Origin: Pseudomonas ekonensis
GTDB taxonomy: Bacteria; Pseudomonadota; Gammaproteobacteria; Pseudomonadales; Pseudomonadaceae
Reading direction: 5' to 3'
Assembly (NCBI RefSeq): GCF_019145435.1
Contig: NZ_JAHSTS010000002.1
Location: forward strand, 2,328,001 to 2,392,000
DNA: 64,000 bases
The translations under genes were made by a program, and so were the position numbers. The notes under the pieces are model-generated. The model searched no databases. It was given only the letters and a program-made list of their open reading frames with translations, and was not told the DNA's origin. This document shows positions 46,008 to 54,458 of this stretch, one piece after another (positions within the stretch are counted from its first letter, which is position 1; the number at the start of each line of letters is the position of its first letter).

Positions 46008-46828
46008 TCGGACTTCATACGAATGACATTGGCGGCGCTGGCTGAGCCATCGAGCCAAAAGGACAGATCGGCGTATTGCTTGAACAGGTCCGGCGGCAGG
46101 ATGGTGCGCCGGGACTGCAGGGCGACCTTGGGCTTGACCTTGTGCAGGCCGGACACCCCCAGGGCTTGGTCGAACTCGGGCGCGTCGTAGGCCAGATGCT
46201 CGAAATCGTGTTCGAACCACGGCTCGCCGATGAACTCGTAGACCAGCCGCAGCACCCGCTCCGGGGCCTGGGTCAGCAGGTCGTAATCGATGATCAGCAG
46301 CGAATCGGCGTGCTCGCCGTAATAGGCTTCCTTGAGCGCCGCCCAGGCGAATCCCACCAGGCGGTTGCGCTGGGCCAGGGTCTCGCAGCGGCTGTAGACG
46401 GTGTTGCGCTCCCCGGCGTCGCCGAACAGCTTGGTGTTCTCGAACGGATTGGCGCGGTACAGCCGCTCCAGGCTGTCCATCACCCAGGCGACGTTACGCA
46501 CGCAGGCGATCACCTTGGCGTTGGGGAACAGGTCGTTGATCGCCGGCAGGCGGGCGCTCCACTGGCGGTTGGTGTCGAACACCACCGGCTTGTCGGCCTT
46601 GTCGGCGTAGTAGGACTGGAACAGGCCGCGCAGCAGGCGGCGGCGCATGTCGGTGTCGATCACCGCGCCGAACTCGCTGCCGGCGCTGCACTGCTCCAGG
46701 ACTCCGGAGAACAGCGCGCCCACCGGGCTGGTCATGCCGGCATGAAAGCGCGGGTTCTGCAGCAGGATCGCAGAAAGAAGGGTCGAACCTGATCGCGGCA
46801 AGCCGGAGATAAAGTGGAACTGCTGCAT
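45992..46828 (-). CDS. Sulfotransferase (proximal copy)
   Basis: A 278-residue sulfotransferase. The PAPS 5'-phosphosulfate loop SGLPRSGSTLL lies at 8-18 and a 3'-phosphate loop is visible as KVIACVRNVAWVMDSLERL. It has no signal peptide, so it would act in the cytoplasm before export. It lies directly upstream of the giant-protein gene on the same strand, with a terminator between them. The target may be a Tyr or a sugar on an exported protein, but no acceptor can be read from the sequence. Confidence 0.85.
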   Translation of the reverse strand: MQQFHFISGLPRSGSTLLSAILLQNPRFHAGMTSPVGALFSGVLEQCSAGSEFGAVIDTDMRRRLLRGLFQSYYADKADKPVVFDTNRQWSARLPAINDLFPNAKVIACVRNVAWVMDSLERLYRANPFENTKLFGDAGERNTVYSRCETLAQRNRLVGFAWAALKEAYYGEHADSLLIIDYDLLTQAPERVLRLVYEFIGEPWFEHDFEHLAYDAPEFDQALGVSGLHKVKPKVALQSRRTILPPDLFKQYADLSFWLDGSASAANVIRMKSDAAIS

Positions 46829-46900
46829 CCCTTCACCAAATGGTTAAGTCCGTTTGTCGGACAGAGCGTAGCCCATCAATAACCTTTCGACTAGTGGTGT

Positions 46901-46912
46901 TTTGATATCAAA
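46901..46912. promoter_or_regulatory. Palindrome TTTGATATCAAA upstream of the sulfotransferase
   Basis: A perfect 12-base palindrome in an AT-rich part of the 149 bp gap between the sulfotransferase and the glycosyltransferase gene. It lies about 75 bp before the sulfotransferase start and could be an operator; a small GTCCG/CGGAC hairpin is at about 46849-46863. Confidence 0.35.
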
Positions 46913-46977
46913 TCGAAGCTAAATCGACTTTGAGCATCCGTTTCGCGAATGACTGCGCCGGTGAATCGTTTAAGCGC

Positions 46978-48564
46978 TCATCCCCCCGGTTTGTCGGCAC
47001 TTGGCCGGACATAGAGCCGCGCGTAAATGTCGCCACCGTGAACTTCACGGGTACGCTGCCATTCGGCGGTCAATGGCGGGTACTCGTCGGGGTCGTTGAG
47101 CGAACCAATCAGCCAGATGCGATCACTGCCGTCGGGTAAATCGGCCAGACGATCGAGATAAACATCTTCGCTCACCAGCGTGCCGAAACCGTATTCGTTC
47201 GGCCGTGTCGAACGGCCATCGGCGGCTGGCGGGGTGTACAGGCGAATTTTCGCGTCGGTGCGGTTGTAGTAGACGTAGCTGAGGTAAAACAGCATGTCGC
47301 TGGTGACGATGCGGTCGCCGCTGACGAAATGTTGATTGACGAACTCCACCGCGACATTGAATTGATCGTCGCGGTCAACCGTCGCGTTGTTGTTCACGCC
47401 TGTCAGCTCAATCCCGATCCACGACACCAGCACCGCCAGGGCCAGCACCCTGGCATTGCCGTACAGGCGGTCGATGGCCAGCGCGGCCAGCATCGGCAGC
47501 CCCAGCGCATAGGCCATCAGGTAACGGTCAACGAAAACCGGGGTGATGAACGACACGGCAAACACCAGCAGCAACGGCACCAGGGTGTAGAGCGCCAGCA
47601 GCACACTGCCGTGGTTGACCGTGCGATCACGCATAAGGGCCACGCCGACGAGTACCAGCATGGCCAAAGGCATGCCGACGAACACCGGCAACGACCATTG
47701 CTCACCATCATCCTGCGTCAGCCACGCCCAGATCATCGAGGGCAGCGAGGCCAGCGTGACCGGGTCTTCCCAGCCCACATCGCCGCCGACCTTGAGTTCA
47801 TCCATGTGCTGCAGCAGCCCCAGCAGGCTGGGCAACCACGGCAGAAACAGCACGGCGATGCCCAGATTCGCCAGCCACCAGCCCGGTTGCTGGACATGCC
47901 GCAGGCGAAACCCCGGCAACAGACGAACCAGCCCCAGATACAACCAATGGCTGAGCGCCGCGAACACGGCGAAATAGTGGGTGTAGAGCGCAGCGCCCAT
48001 CAGCAGCGCGTAAACCACCAGATAGCGGTGCCGCTGCGGCCGCCTGACCCAGTAGACAAGGGCCAGATTGGCCGCCAGCAGCAACAGCCCGAGCAGCGCG
48101 TACATGCGCACGTCCTGGCTGTAACGTACCGCGGTGGGCAGCAGCGCCAGCAGCACCCCGGCAATGACGGCGGCCCGGCGGGTGGCCAGTCGGTCCACCA
48201 GCCACATGCCCAGGCCGACCGTGGCGATCCCCGGCAGCGCGCTGAAACAGCGCAGCGCAAAGATGCCGTCGCCGAACAGCCCGATCCAGCCGCGCAGCAA
48301 CATGAAATACAGTGGCGGATGGACGTCGAACGCCGCATGACGCCAGATTTCGCTCAACGGATAACGCGCCAGCAGCACGCTCGACCCTTCGTCGCCCCAG
48401 ATCGCCTCTGCCGTCAGGTCATAAAACCGTACCGCTGCCGCCAGCAGCAGAATCGGGATCAGACTGTTACGGCGCACCCAGCGCAGCAAGCGCTGCAGCC
48501 GCGCCCCCGGCGCAGCGAACGGGTCCTGGGTATCGCCCAGCGGTGTTTCGCGACGCGCTTCCAT
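46978..48564 (-). CDS. Multi-span glycosyltransferase of the GT39/ArnT type
   Basis: A 528-residue inner-membrane protein with about ten membrane helices and the GT-C motif DEG at 58-60 (IWGDEGSS) in the first periplasmic loop, then a C-terminal periplasmic domain (about 400-528). Such enzymes move a sugar from a polyprenyl carrier to a protein or lipid. The conserved FDVHPPLYFMLL stretch is typical of this family. It is the first gene of the minus-strand run that includes the sulfotransferases, so it may glycosylate a protein of this system. Confidence 0.82.
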   Translation of the reverse strand: MEARRETPLGDTQDPFAAPGARLQRLLRWVRRNSLIPILLLAAAVRFYDLTAEAIWGDEGSSVLLARYPLSEIWRHAAFDVHPPLYFMLLRGWIGLFGDGIFALRCFSALPGIATVGLGMWLVDRLATRRAAVIAGVLLALLPTAVRYSQDVRMYALLGLLLLAANLALVYWVRRPQRHRYLVVYALLMGAALYTHYFAVFAALSHWLYLGLVRLLPGFRLRHVQQPGWWLANLGIAVLFLPWLPSLLGLLQHMDELKVGGDVGWEDPVTLASLPSMIWAWLTQDDGEQWSLPVFVGMPLAMLVLVGVALMRDRTVNHGSVLLALYTLVPLLLVFAVSFITPVFVDRYLMAYALGLPMLAALAIDRLYGNARVLALAVLVSWIGIELTGVNNNATVDRDDQFNVAVEFVNQHFVSGDRIVTSDMLFYLSYVYYNRTDAKIRLYTPPAADGRSTRPNEYGFGTLVSEDVYLDRLADLPDGSDRIWLIGSLNDPDEYPPLTAEWQRTREVHGGDIYARLYVRPSADKPGG

Positions 48565-48804
48565 CTACATCCCTTGGTTGTCCGCAATGAAAAAGTCGAC
48601 CCTTGGCCGTGCGCTCACTTTAGGCCAGTGACACCGACAATGGCGACCTCGACGACATCCGGCAAGTCCTGCAATCCGGGTCTACGCTACGGCATGGCGT
48701 GACCTGCCCGCGCAACGGGAAGGAACCGGCGGATCATCCTGACCTGCCCGGCGACAAGGGCCGCTGCGCGGCGCGCCGACCACACAACAGAAGGATGAGG
48801 AACC

Positions 48805-49392
48805 ATGGAAGTATTTATGGGTACGATTCAGCCGTTCGCCTTCCAGTTCGCGCCACGGGACTGGGCCTGGTGCAACGGACAGATTCTTGCGATCTCACAG
48901 TACAACGCCTTGTTCGCCTTGCTCGGCACCTATTACGGCGGCAACGGCCAGACCAACTTCGCGCTGCCCAACCTGCAGGGGCGCATGCCCATGTCGCAGG
49001 GCAGCGGCCTGGGCCTCACGCCGCGCACCATCGGCGAAGTGGCCGGCGTCGAAAGCGTCACCGCCACCATCGCCAACATGCCCAACCACACCCACGCGAT
49101 GACCGGGCTGACCGCCAACAGCGCCCTGCAGCTGGCCGTGCCCGCCAGCAACCCGGCCACCACCCCGAGCGCCACCAACGCCTACCTCGGCGCCTCCGGC
49201 GGCGGCCCGGGCTCGGCCAACATCTACTCCGACGGCCAGGGCGCCACACCGGTGCCGCTCAAAGGCCTGACCACCACCGTCACCGGGGACATCTCCCCGG
49301 CCGGCGGCAGCCAGCCGATGGGCGTGATGAACCCGTTCCTGGTGCTCAACTTCAGCGTCGCCCTGAACGGCATCTTCCCGTCGCGCAACTGA
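48805..49392 (+). CDS. Tail-collar-domain protein (MdpB-like, microcystin-dependent protein type)
   Basis: A 195-residue protein with an N-terminal phage tail-collar domain (about 5-62: FAPRDWAWCNGQ, ALFALLGTYYGGNGQTNF, LPNLQGRMPM) and a C-terminal part with NMPNHTHAM and a Gly/Ser-rich segment. Such proteins resemble receptor-binding tail fibres but occur widely in bacteria without a phage, and are of unknown function. The ATG at 48805 is preceded by AAGGATGAGGA. It is divergent from the glycosyltransferase and followed by a DUF6916 gene. No capsid, portal or other tail genes are nearby. Confidence 0.87.
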   Translation: MEVFMGTIQPFAFQFAPRDWAWCNGQILAISQYNALFALLGTYYGGNGQTNFALPNLQGRMPMSQGSGLGLTPRTIGEVAGVESVTATIANMPNHTHAMTGLTANSALQLAVPASNPATTPSATNAYLGASGGGPGSANIYSDGQGATPVPLKGLTTTVTGDISPAGGSQPMGVMNPFLVLNFSVALNGIFPSRN

Positions 49393-49398
49393 AAGGAC

Positions 49399-49426
49399 GC
49401 CGGGGGCGCAAGCCCCCGGCCGTTTT
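49399..49426 (+). terminator. Terminator-like hairpin between the collar and DUF6916 genes
   Basis: GCCGGGGGC (49399-49407) and GCCCCCGGC (49412-49420) are perfect arms with a GCAA loop, followed by CGTTTT. It probably attenuates rather than stops transcription, so the collar protein would be made in excess over DUF6916. Confidence 0.6.
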
Positions 49427-49445
49427 CCGTCACCGGAGCCCAACC

Positions 49446-49757
49446 ATGCTGCAATCGGTCCAGAACCACCATTTCCAGGCCCTGCTGGGGCAGACCGGCA
49501 CCCTGCACCTGCCGGACGGCTCGGCCTTGGCGATCCACATCCGGCACTACGAGGAAATCCCCTCGGCCAAACTGCGCCACAGCGAACGCATGCCGTTCAG
49601 CCTGGAGTTCGACAGCCTGGAGCCGACCGACTTCGTCGACGGCCTGTGCGCCCTCGAACTGCCGGAACTCGGCCGGGTTGACGACATCTTCGTGTCGCGG
49701 GTGCCGCCGATGGGGCGGGATCCGCAGCTGGGCTATTTCTGCATTTCCTTCAACTGA
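49446..49757 (+). CDS. DUF6916 family protein
   Basis: A 103-residue soluble protein that I place in DUF6916 by its pattern (HFQALLGQTGTLHLPDGS, then MPFSLEFDSLEPTDFVDGLC and the end GRDPQLGYFCISFN). Genes of this kind usually follow tail-collar genes; their function is unknown. GGAG lies nine bases before the ATG. It may be a chaperone or a capping partner of the collar protein, by size and linkage only. Confidence 0.75.
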   Translation: MLQSVQNHHFQALLGQTGTLHLPDGSALAIHIRHYEEIPSAKLRHSERMPFSLEFDSLEPTDFVDGLCALELPELGRVDDIFVSRVPPMGRDPQLGYFCISFN

Positions 49758-49904
49758 AACCCCTTGCAGGAACGGACTGTAGGACGCACGCCAACGCCCT
49801 GTAGTCCCTGCATTTCAACCGGATGAATTGGGAAACGTCCGACATCATTGCGCCGTTCCGCTTGATACGTTGTTCCGACTCCGCCACAGGACAAGGAACA
49901 ACGG

Positions 49905-51977
49905 ATGTTCGATGCCAGCGCTCGTTTCCGCTTCACGACCGACGACCTTAAACACGATTTCCGGGTGCTGTCCTTCACCGGCACCGAGTCCGTCAGCCAG
50001 CCGTTCGCCTTCGAGATCCGCCTGGTCAGCCCGAGGCCGGACATCGACCTGGCCGACCTCATGCACCGGCAGGCCTTCCTGGCCTTCGACAACGCCGGTT
50101 CCGGCCGCCACGGCCAGATCCTGGAGGTCGCCCGCGGCGACATCGGCCACCGGCTGACCCGGTACGACGTGACCCTGGCGCCCCGGCTGGCGAGCCTGCG
50201 CCATCGCGTCAACCAGCGGATCTTCCAGCACCTGAGCGTCCCCCGGATCATCGCGCAGGTGCTCGGGGCGCACGGCATCCACGCCGACCTCCACCGCTTC
50301 CAGGTCGGTCGCGCATTGCCGGACCGCGAGTACTGCGTGCAGTACAAGGAATCCGACCTGCACTTCATCCAGCGCCTGTGCGAGGAAGACGGCCTGCACT
50401 ATCACTTTCGCCACAGCCGCGACCGCCACCTGCTGGTGTTCGGCGACGATCAGACCGTGTTCCCCAGGCTGGCCGGGCCGACGCCCTTCAAGCGGCCCGG
50501 CGCCCTGGTCGCCGACCGGCCGGCGATCCAGCGTTTCGACGACCGGCGCACGACCCGGCCCCACAGCGCCAGCCGCCGCGCCTACGACTTCGAGAAGGCG
50601 CACATCGTGCTGGACGCCGACGCCCGCCTGCCGGAAGGGCGCCGCCAACCCGGCCTGGACGACTACCAATACCCCGGCCGCCATACCGACCGCGAACACG
50701 GCAAGCTGCTCGCCCGGCGGGCCCTGGAACGCCACCGCAGCGACGACCGGCCCTGCACCGGCGACAGCGACGAGCCGGCGCTGGTGCCGGGGCATTTCCT
50801 GTCCCTGTCAGGCCACCCTGATCCACACCTCAACGACCTTTGGCTGCTGACCGAGATCCGCCACGAAGGCCAGCAGCCCGAGGCGCTGGAGGAATACGGC
50901 GGCGACATCGCCGCCCCTGACAGGCAAGGCGAACTGCGCCAGGGCTACCGCAACCATTTCGTGGCCACGCCGTGGGACACGGTCTACCGCCCGCCGCTGC
51001 GCCACCCGAAACCGCTCATCGGCTGCACCCAGACCGCCGTGGTCACCGGCCCCCCAGGCGAGGAGATCCACTGCGACCGTCACGGCCGGGTCAAGGTGCG
51101 GTTCTTCTGGGACCGCGAAGGCCGAAACGACGCCCACAGCAGCTGCTGGCTGCGCACCGCCCAGACCTGGGCCGGCCAGGCCCACGGCAGCACGGTGATT
51201 CCGCGGGTCGGCATGGAGGTGCTGGTGACGTTCCTGGACGGCGACCCCGACCGCCCGGTGATCAGCGGCTGCCTGACCAACAACCTCAACCCGCCGCCCT
51301 ACGAACTGCCGGCGCACAAGACCCGCAGCATATTCCGCTCCCGCAGCTCGCCGGACAACGGCGGCTCCAGCGAACTGATGATCGAGGACCGCGCCGGCCA
51401 CGAACTGATCCGCCTGCGCGCCCAGCGCGACCTGCACCAGGAGGTGGCCAACGACAGCCGCCTCGAGGTCGGCCACGAACGCCGGGAAACCGTCCGGGGC
51501 AACAGCATCAGCATGCTGAAGGCCGAAGAACACCGCACCGTCACCGGCGACCGCAAGACCCGTCTCGAGGCCGGCGACCACTTGCACGTCAGCGCCGGCA
51601 GCCACACCCGGATCGGCGAGTCCATGACGGTCGACGCCGCCGGGCACCTGTGCCTGCGCGCCGGCGAACATCTGGTGCTGGAAGCTCAAAAAAGCATCAG
51701 CCTGAGGGTCGGCGGCGAGCATCTGCTGCTCGACCATCGCGGGATCCTGGCCAGCTCCGACCTGCAGACCGGCGGCGCACCGGCCGCTTTTCTGCACGCA
51801 CCGCCGCTGCAGCCCGACGGCATCGCCGACGCTGCGCCGCCCCCGCCGCTGCCGCCGTTGGTGGCGCCCTCGCAACCAGGCCTGATGGCCGCCAGCAAAG
51901 GCCTGGGGGCAGATTTCTGTCCGATCTGCGAAGCCTGCCGCGACGGGGCCTGCCCGGCGCCGGGAGCGGCGGCATGA
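49905..51977 (+). CDS. vgrG: Type VI secretion spike protein VgrG (TssI)
   Basis: A 690-residue T6SS spike. The gp27-like part (about 1-380) has FEIRLVSPRPDIDLADLMHRQ and SDLHFIQRLCEEDGL; the gp5-like OB fold (about 395-470) has HCDRHGRVKVRFFWDREG, and the needle repeat region follows (about 480-640). The C-terminal 50 residues are Pro-rich and end with a Cys cluster (FCPICEACRDGACP), a possible effector-docking extension. The stop overlaps the DUF4123 start by four bases. The rest of the T6SS is not in the window. Confidence 0.95.
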   Translation: MFDASARFRFTTDDLKHDFRVLSFTGTESVSQPFAFEIRLVSPRPDIDLADLMHRQAFLAFDNAGSGRHGQILEVARGDIGHRLTRYDVTLAPRLASLRHRVNQRIFQHLSVPRIIAQVLGAHGIHADLHRFQVGRALPDREYCVQYKESDLHFIQRLCEEDGLHYHFRHSRDRHLLVFGDDQTVFPRLAGPTPFKRPGALVADRPAIQRFDDRRTTRPHSASRRAYDFEKAHIVLDADARLPEGRRQPGLDDYQYPGRHTDREHGKLLARRALERHRSDDRPCTGDSDEPALVPGHFLSLSGHPDPHLNDLWLLTEIRHEGQQPEALEEYGGDIAAPDRQGELRQGYRNHFVATPWDTVYRPPLRHPKPLIGCTQTAVVTGPPGEEIHCDRHGRVKVRFFWDREGRNDAHSSCWLRTAQTWAGQAHGSTVIPRVGMEVLVTFLDGDPDRPVISGCLTNNLNPPPYELPAHKTRSIFRSRSSPDNGGSSELMIEDRAGHELIRLRAQRDLHQEVANDSRLEVGHERRETVRGNSISMLKAEEHRTVTGDRKTRLEAGDHLHVSAGSHTRIGESMTVDAAGHLCLRAGEHLVLEAQKSISLRVGGEHLLLDHRGILASSDLQTGGAPAAFLHAPPLQPDGIADAAPPPPLPPLVAPSQPGLMAASKGLGADFCPICEACRDGACPAPGAAA

Positions 51978-52828
51978 CAGACTCCACCGCCCTGCGCTGG
52001 CTGAACGAACAGCACCGCGCCGACCGCCTCCTGTGCCTGGTCCTCGACTCGCAGAACGAACGCGACATGCGCCAGCGCTGGCTCAAGAGCAGCCGCTACG
52101 AACAGTTCCGCAGCGTCTACGGCGAAACCGTTGTGGCCGAACTGGCCGACGCCGGCCCCTACGTCTTCACCTTCGAGCGGCCCGACGACCGACGCCTCGA
52201 CGCCTTGCTCGACCGGCCCCACACCCACTGGGGCTGGCTCGCCAGCCTGGACCGGGGCGGGCTGCCCGGGTGGGTTCGGCACTGGCAGGAGCGGCTGATC
52301 GTCGGCGCCCGCCCCCACCAGGCGCTGTACCGCTTCCACGATGCCCGGGTGCTGGCCCGGGCCCTGGCGCACCTGTCGGCCGAAGCCTTGCCGGCGTACC
52401 TGGGGCCGGCCATCAGCGTGTGCCACTGGCAGGGGTCGGGCTGGCAGTCCGTCGACAACCCTGTGCCAGGCACCTACCCCGTGCCGGATTCGCCGCCGTG
52501 GCTGCAACTGCCGCTGCCCGATGAGCAGACCCTGGACATCCGCCTGGCCAATGCCCACCGCTTCCTGCTGGCCGGACACGTTCAGGCCTATGCCGGCCTG
52601 GCCCGCTCGGAGGATCCGCACACCTGGCTGCGCGCACGGCTGGCACTGGCCGAGGCCTGGGGTTGGTCGAGCCCGCAACGGCTGGAGTTTCTCCTGCTGC
52701 AAAGCCTGCTGGCCCCGGCCCATGAACTCGCGCCGCACTGGCGACCGGGGCCGGACGAGACCCCGGACGAGCACTTCGAGCGGGTCGATCAGTTGTCGAG
52801 GCACTGGCAAGGGGAGGACGCGTCATGA
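51974..52828 (+). CDS. DUF4123 T6SS effector-loading chaperone
   Basis: A 284-residue adaptor of the DUF4123 (Tap/TEC) family that loads an effector on its cognate VgrG. The N-terminal domain (about 15-140) has the family order LCLVLDSQNE, GPYVFTF, then HWGWLASLD and RFHDARVLARAL. It overlaps both vgrG and the first immunity gene by four bases. This arrangement points to the lipase further downstream as the cargo. Confidence 0.88.
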   Translation: MTDSTALRWLNEQHRADRLLCLVLDSQNERDMRQRWLKSSRYEQFRSVYGETVVAELADAGPYVFTFERPDDRRLDALLDRPHTHWGWLASLDRGGLPGWVRHWQERLIVGARPHQALYRFHDARVLARALAHLSAEALPAYLGPAISVCHWQGSGWQSVDNPVPGTYPVPDSPPWLQLPLPDEQTLDIRLANAHRFLLAGHVQAYAGLARSEDPHTWLRARLALAEAWGWSSPQRLEFLLLQSLLAPAHELAPHWRPGPDETPDEHFERVDQLSRHWQGEDAS

Positions 52829-53598
52829 GGCTCTGGATCAGGGGTGCCGGGGTGTGCGGCAGCCTGGCGATGCTCATGGGGTGCGCAGCGGGGGAACCCA
52901 ACACCTTCACGTTCACCGCCGACCTGCCGCCGGGGTTTGCCTATGTCGCGGCGGTTCATTACGTCCCTGAAAGAGGCCAGACCTGCACCGTCGAAAGGCG
53001 CGACAACCTGGCACCGGTGTTCAACAGCCAGTGGCGGACGGACTACCGCCCCGACGCTGAAATCACCATTCGCAAGACCGTCAAGGGCTGCCCGTTGGTG
53101 GTCAGGAAAATCGCCCTGAAAATCAATTCGGCGTACGGCAAAGATTGGGGAGACATCAGCGGTGACGAAGGCATGGTCATCATTCGTGACGTGCTGGAGG
53201 AGCGCTACAAGAACACCTTCAACCCGGCGGGTGAGAGCTTCATCTACAGCCAGTGCGAATGGTGGTTTCGCACCGCAGGCGCAAGCCGGCGCATCGTGAA
53301 AATCCTTGATTGCACGACATCCGACGATCAAGGCGCCCGCAAACAGGGCAAGACCTTCTCCGCCTACACACTCGACCAATTGCCGGGTAAGACCGTGAAG
53401 TTGAAGGTCAGGTTGGCGGAAAAAGAGAAGCCTGCAATCGGCGACACCTGGGTCAAAGTGCCAAAAGGCTGGAAGCGTTGCATGGGTGACAACTTCGAGG
53501 ATCAGTACGCCTTCTGTTACGGCAACTACAAGGACTTCAGCGGATTCCAGATGCCGGACGGACGCCAGTGCACCATTTATCCGGGCTGCACGGAATAA
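52825..53598 (+). CDS. Putative T6SS lipase immunity lipoprotein, copy 1
   Basis: A 257-residue lipoprotein with the acylated Cys at 20 (LMGC), hence periplasmic. I do not recognise its family; the immunity role is inferred from position between the DUF4123 chaperone and the lipase effector, and from periplasmic targeting, as in known Tle-Tli pairs. The mature part is rich in Cys pairs (Cys54-type TCTVERR, VKGCPL, SQCEWWF, ILDCTT, CMGD, CYGN, QCTIYPGC), suggesting disulfides. It is nearly identical to copy 2 from NTFTFTADLPPGF onward. Confidence 0.72.
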   Translation: MRLWIRGAGVCGSLAMLMGCAAGEPNTFTFTADLPPGFAYVAAVHYVPERGQTCTVERRDNLAPVFNSQWRTDYRPDAEITIRKTVKGCPLVVRKIALKINSAYGKDWGDISGDEGMVIIRDVLEERYKNTFNPAGESFIYSQCEWWFRTAGASRRIVKILDCTTSDDQGARKQGKTFSAYTLDQLPGKTVKLKVRLAEKEKPAIGDTWVKVPKGWKRCMGDNFEDQYAFCYGNYKDFSGFQMPDGRQCTIYPGCTE

Positions 53599-53610
53599 GG
53601 AGATTTCGGC

Positions 53611-54447
53611 ATGACGTCATTGGAAAAGGAGCTTTCGCCGCGGTCGTCCTCAAGCGGGACGACCGGCCCGAAAAACCGGCACCTGCAGGCCTTTGCGGCA
53701 CTGACCGGTTGTCTTGCACTTGCCGCCGGATGCAGGGCGGGGCCACCCAACACCTTCACGTTCACCGCCGACCTGCCACCGGGGTTTGCCTATGTGGCGG
53801 CAGTTCATTACGTCCCTGAAAGAGGCCAGACCTGCACCGTCGAAAGACGCGACAACCTGGCACCGGTGTTCAACAGCCAGTGGCGGACGGACTACCGGCC
53901 CGATGCTGAAATCACTGTTCGCAAGACCGTCAAGGGCTGCCCGTTGGTGGTCAGGAAAATCGCCCTGAAAATCAATTCGGCGTACGGCAAAGATTGGGGA
54001 GACATCAGCGGTGACGAAGGCATGGTCATCATTCGTGACGTGCTGGAGGAGCGCTACAAGAACACCTTCAACCCGGCGGGTGAGAGCTACATCTACAGCC
54101 AATGTGAATGGTGGTTTCGCACGGTAGGAACAAACCGGCGCATCGTAAAAATCCTTGATTGCACGACATCCGACGATCAAGGCGCCCGCAAACAGGGCAA
54201 GACCTTCTCCGCCTACACACTCGACCAATTGCAGGGTAAGACCGTGAAGTTGAAGGTCAGGTTGGCGAAGGAGGAAAGACCGGGTTGGGGAGACACTTGG
54301 GTGAAAGTGCCCAACGGCTGGAAGCGTTGCCTCGGTGACGGTTACGAAGATCAAGAGGCTTACTGCCATGGCAACTACACCGACTTCAGCATCTTCAGAA
54401 TGCCGGACGGTCGCGTTTGCACGATCTATCCGGGTTGCACCGAGTAA
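53611..54447 (+). CDS. Putative T6SS lipase immunity lipoprotein, copy 2
   Basis: A 278-residue paralogue of copy 1, 12 bp downstream. The lipobox Cys is at 41 (LAAGC), so its n-region is about 20 residues longer and Ser-rich (SPRSSSSGTTG). AAGGAG precedes ATG 53611, supporting this long start. The mature part differs from copy 1 at scattered sites, mainly near VRLAKEERPGWGD and in the last 50 residues. Such tandem immunity copies often protect against variant effectors. The lipase start lies 11 bp downstream. Confidence 0.72.
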   Translation: MTSLEKELSPRSSSSGTTGPKNRHLQAFAALTGCLALAAGCRAGPPNTFTFTADLPPGFAYVAAVHYVPERGQTCTVERRDNLAPVFNSQWRTDYRPDAEITVRKTVKGCPLVVRKIALKINSAYGKDWGDISGDEGMVIIRDVLEERYKNTFNPAGESYIYSQCEWWFRTVGTNRRIVKILDCTTSDDQGARKQGKTFSAYTLDQLQGKTVKLKVRLAKEERPGWGDTWVKVPNGWKRCLGDGYEDQEAYCHGNYTDFSIFRMPDGRVCTIYPGCTE

Positions 54448-54458
54448 GGAGGTTCGAA

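Noticed and set aside
48805..51977. Prophage or tailocin call based on the collar and VgrG genes
   Set aside because: No capsid, portal, sheath, tape-measure, lysis or integrase genes are present; VgrG with DUF4123 and lipase is a T6SS module.
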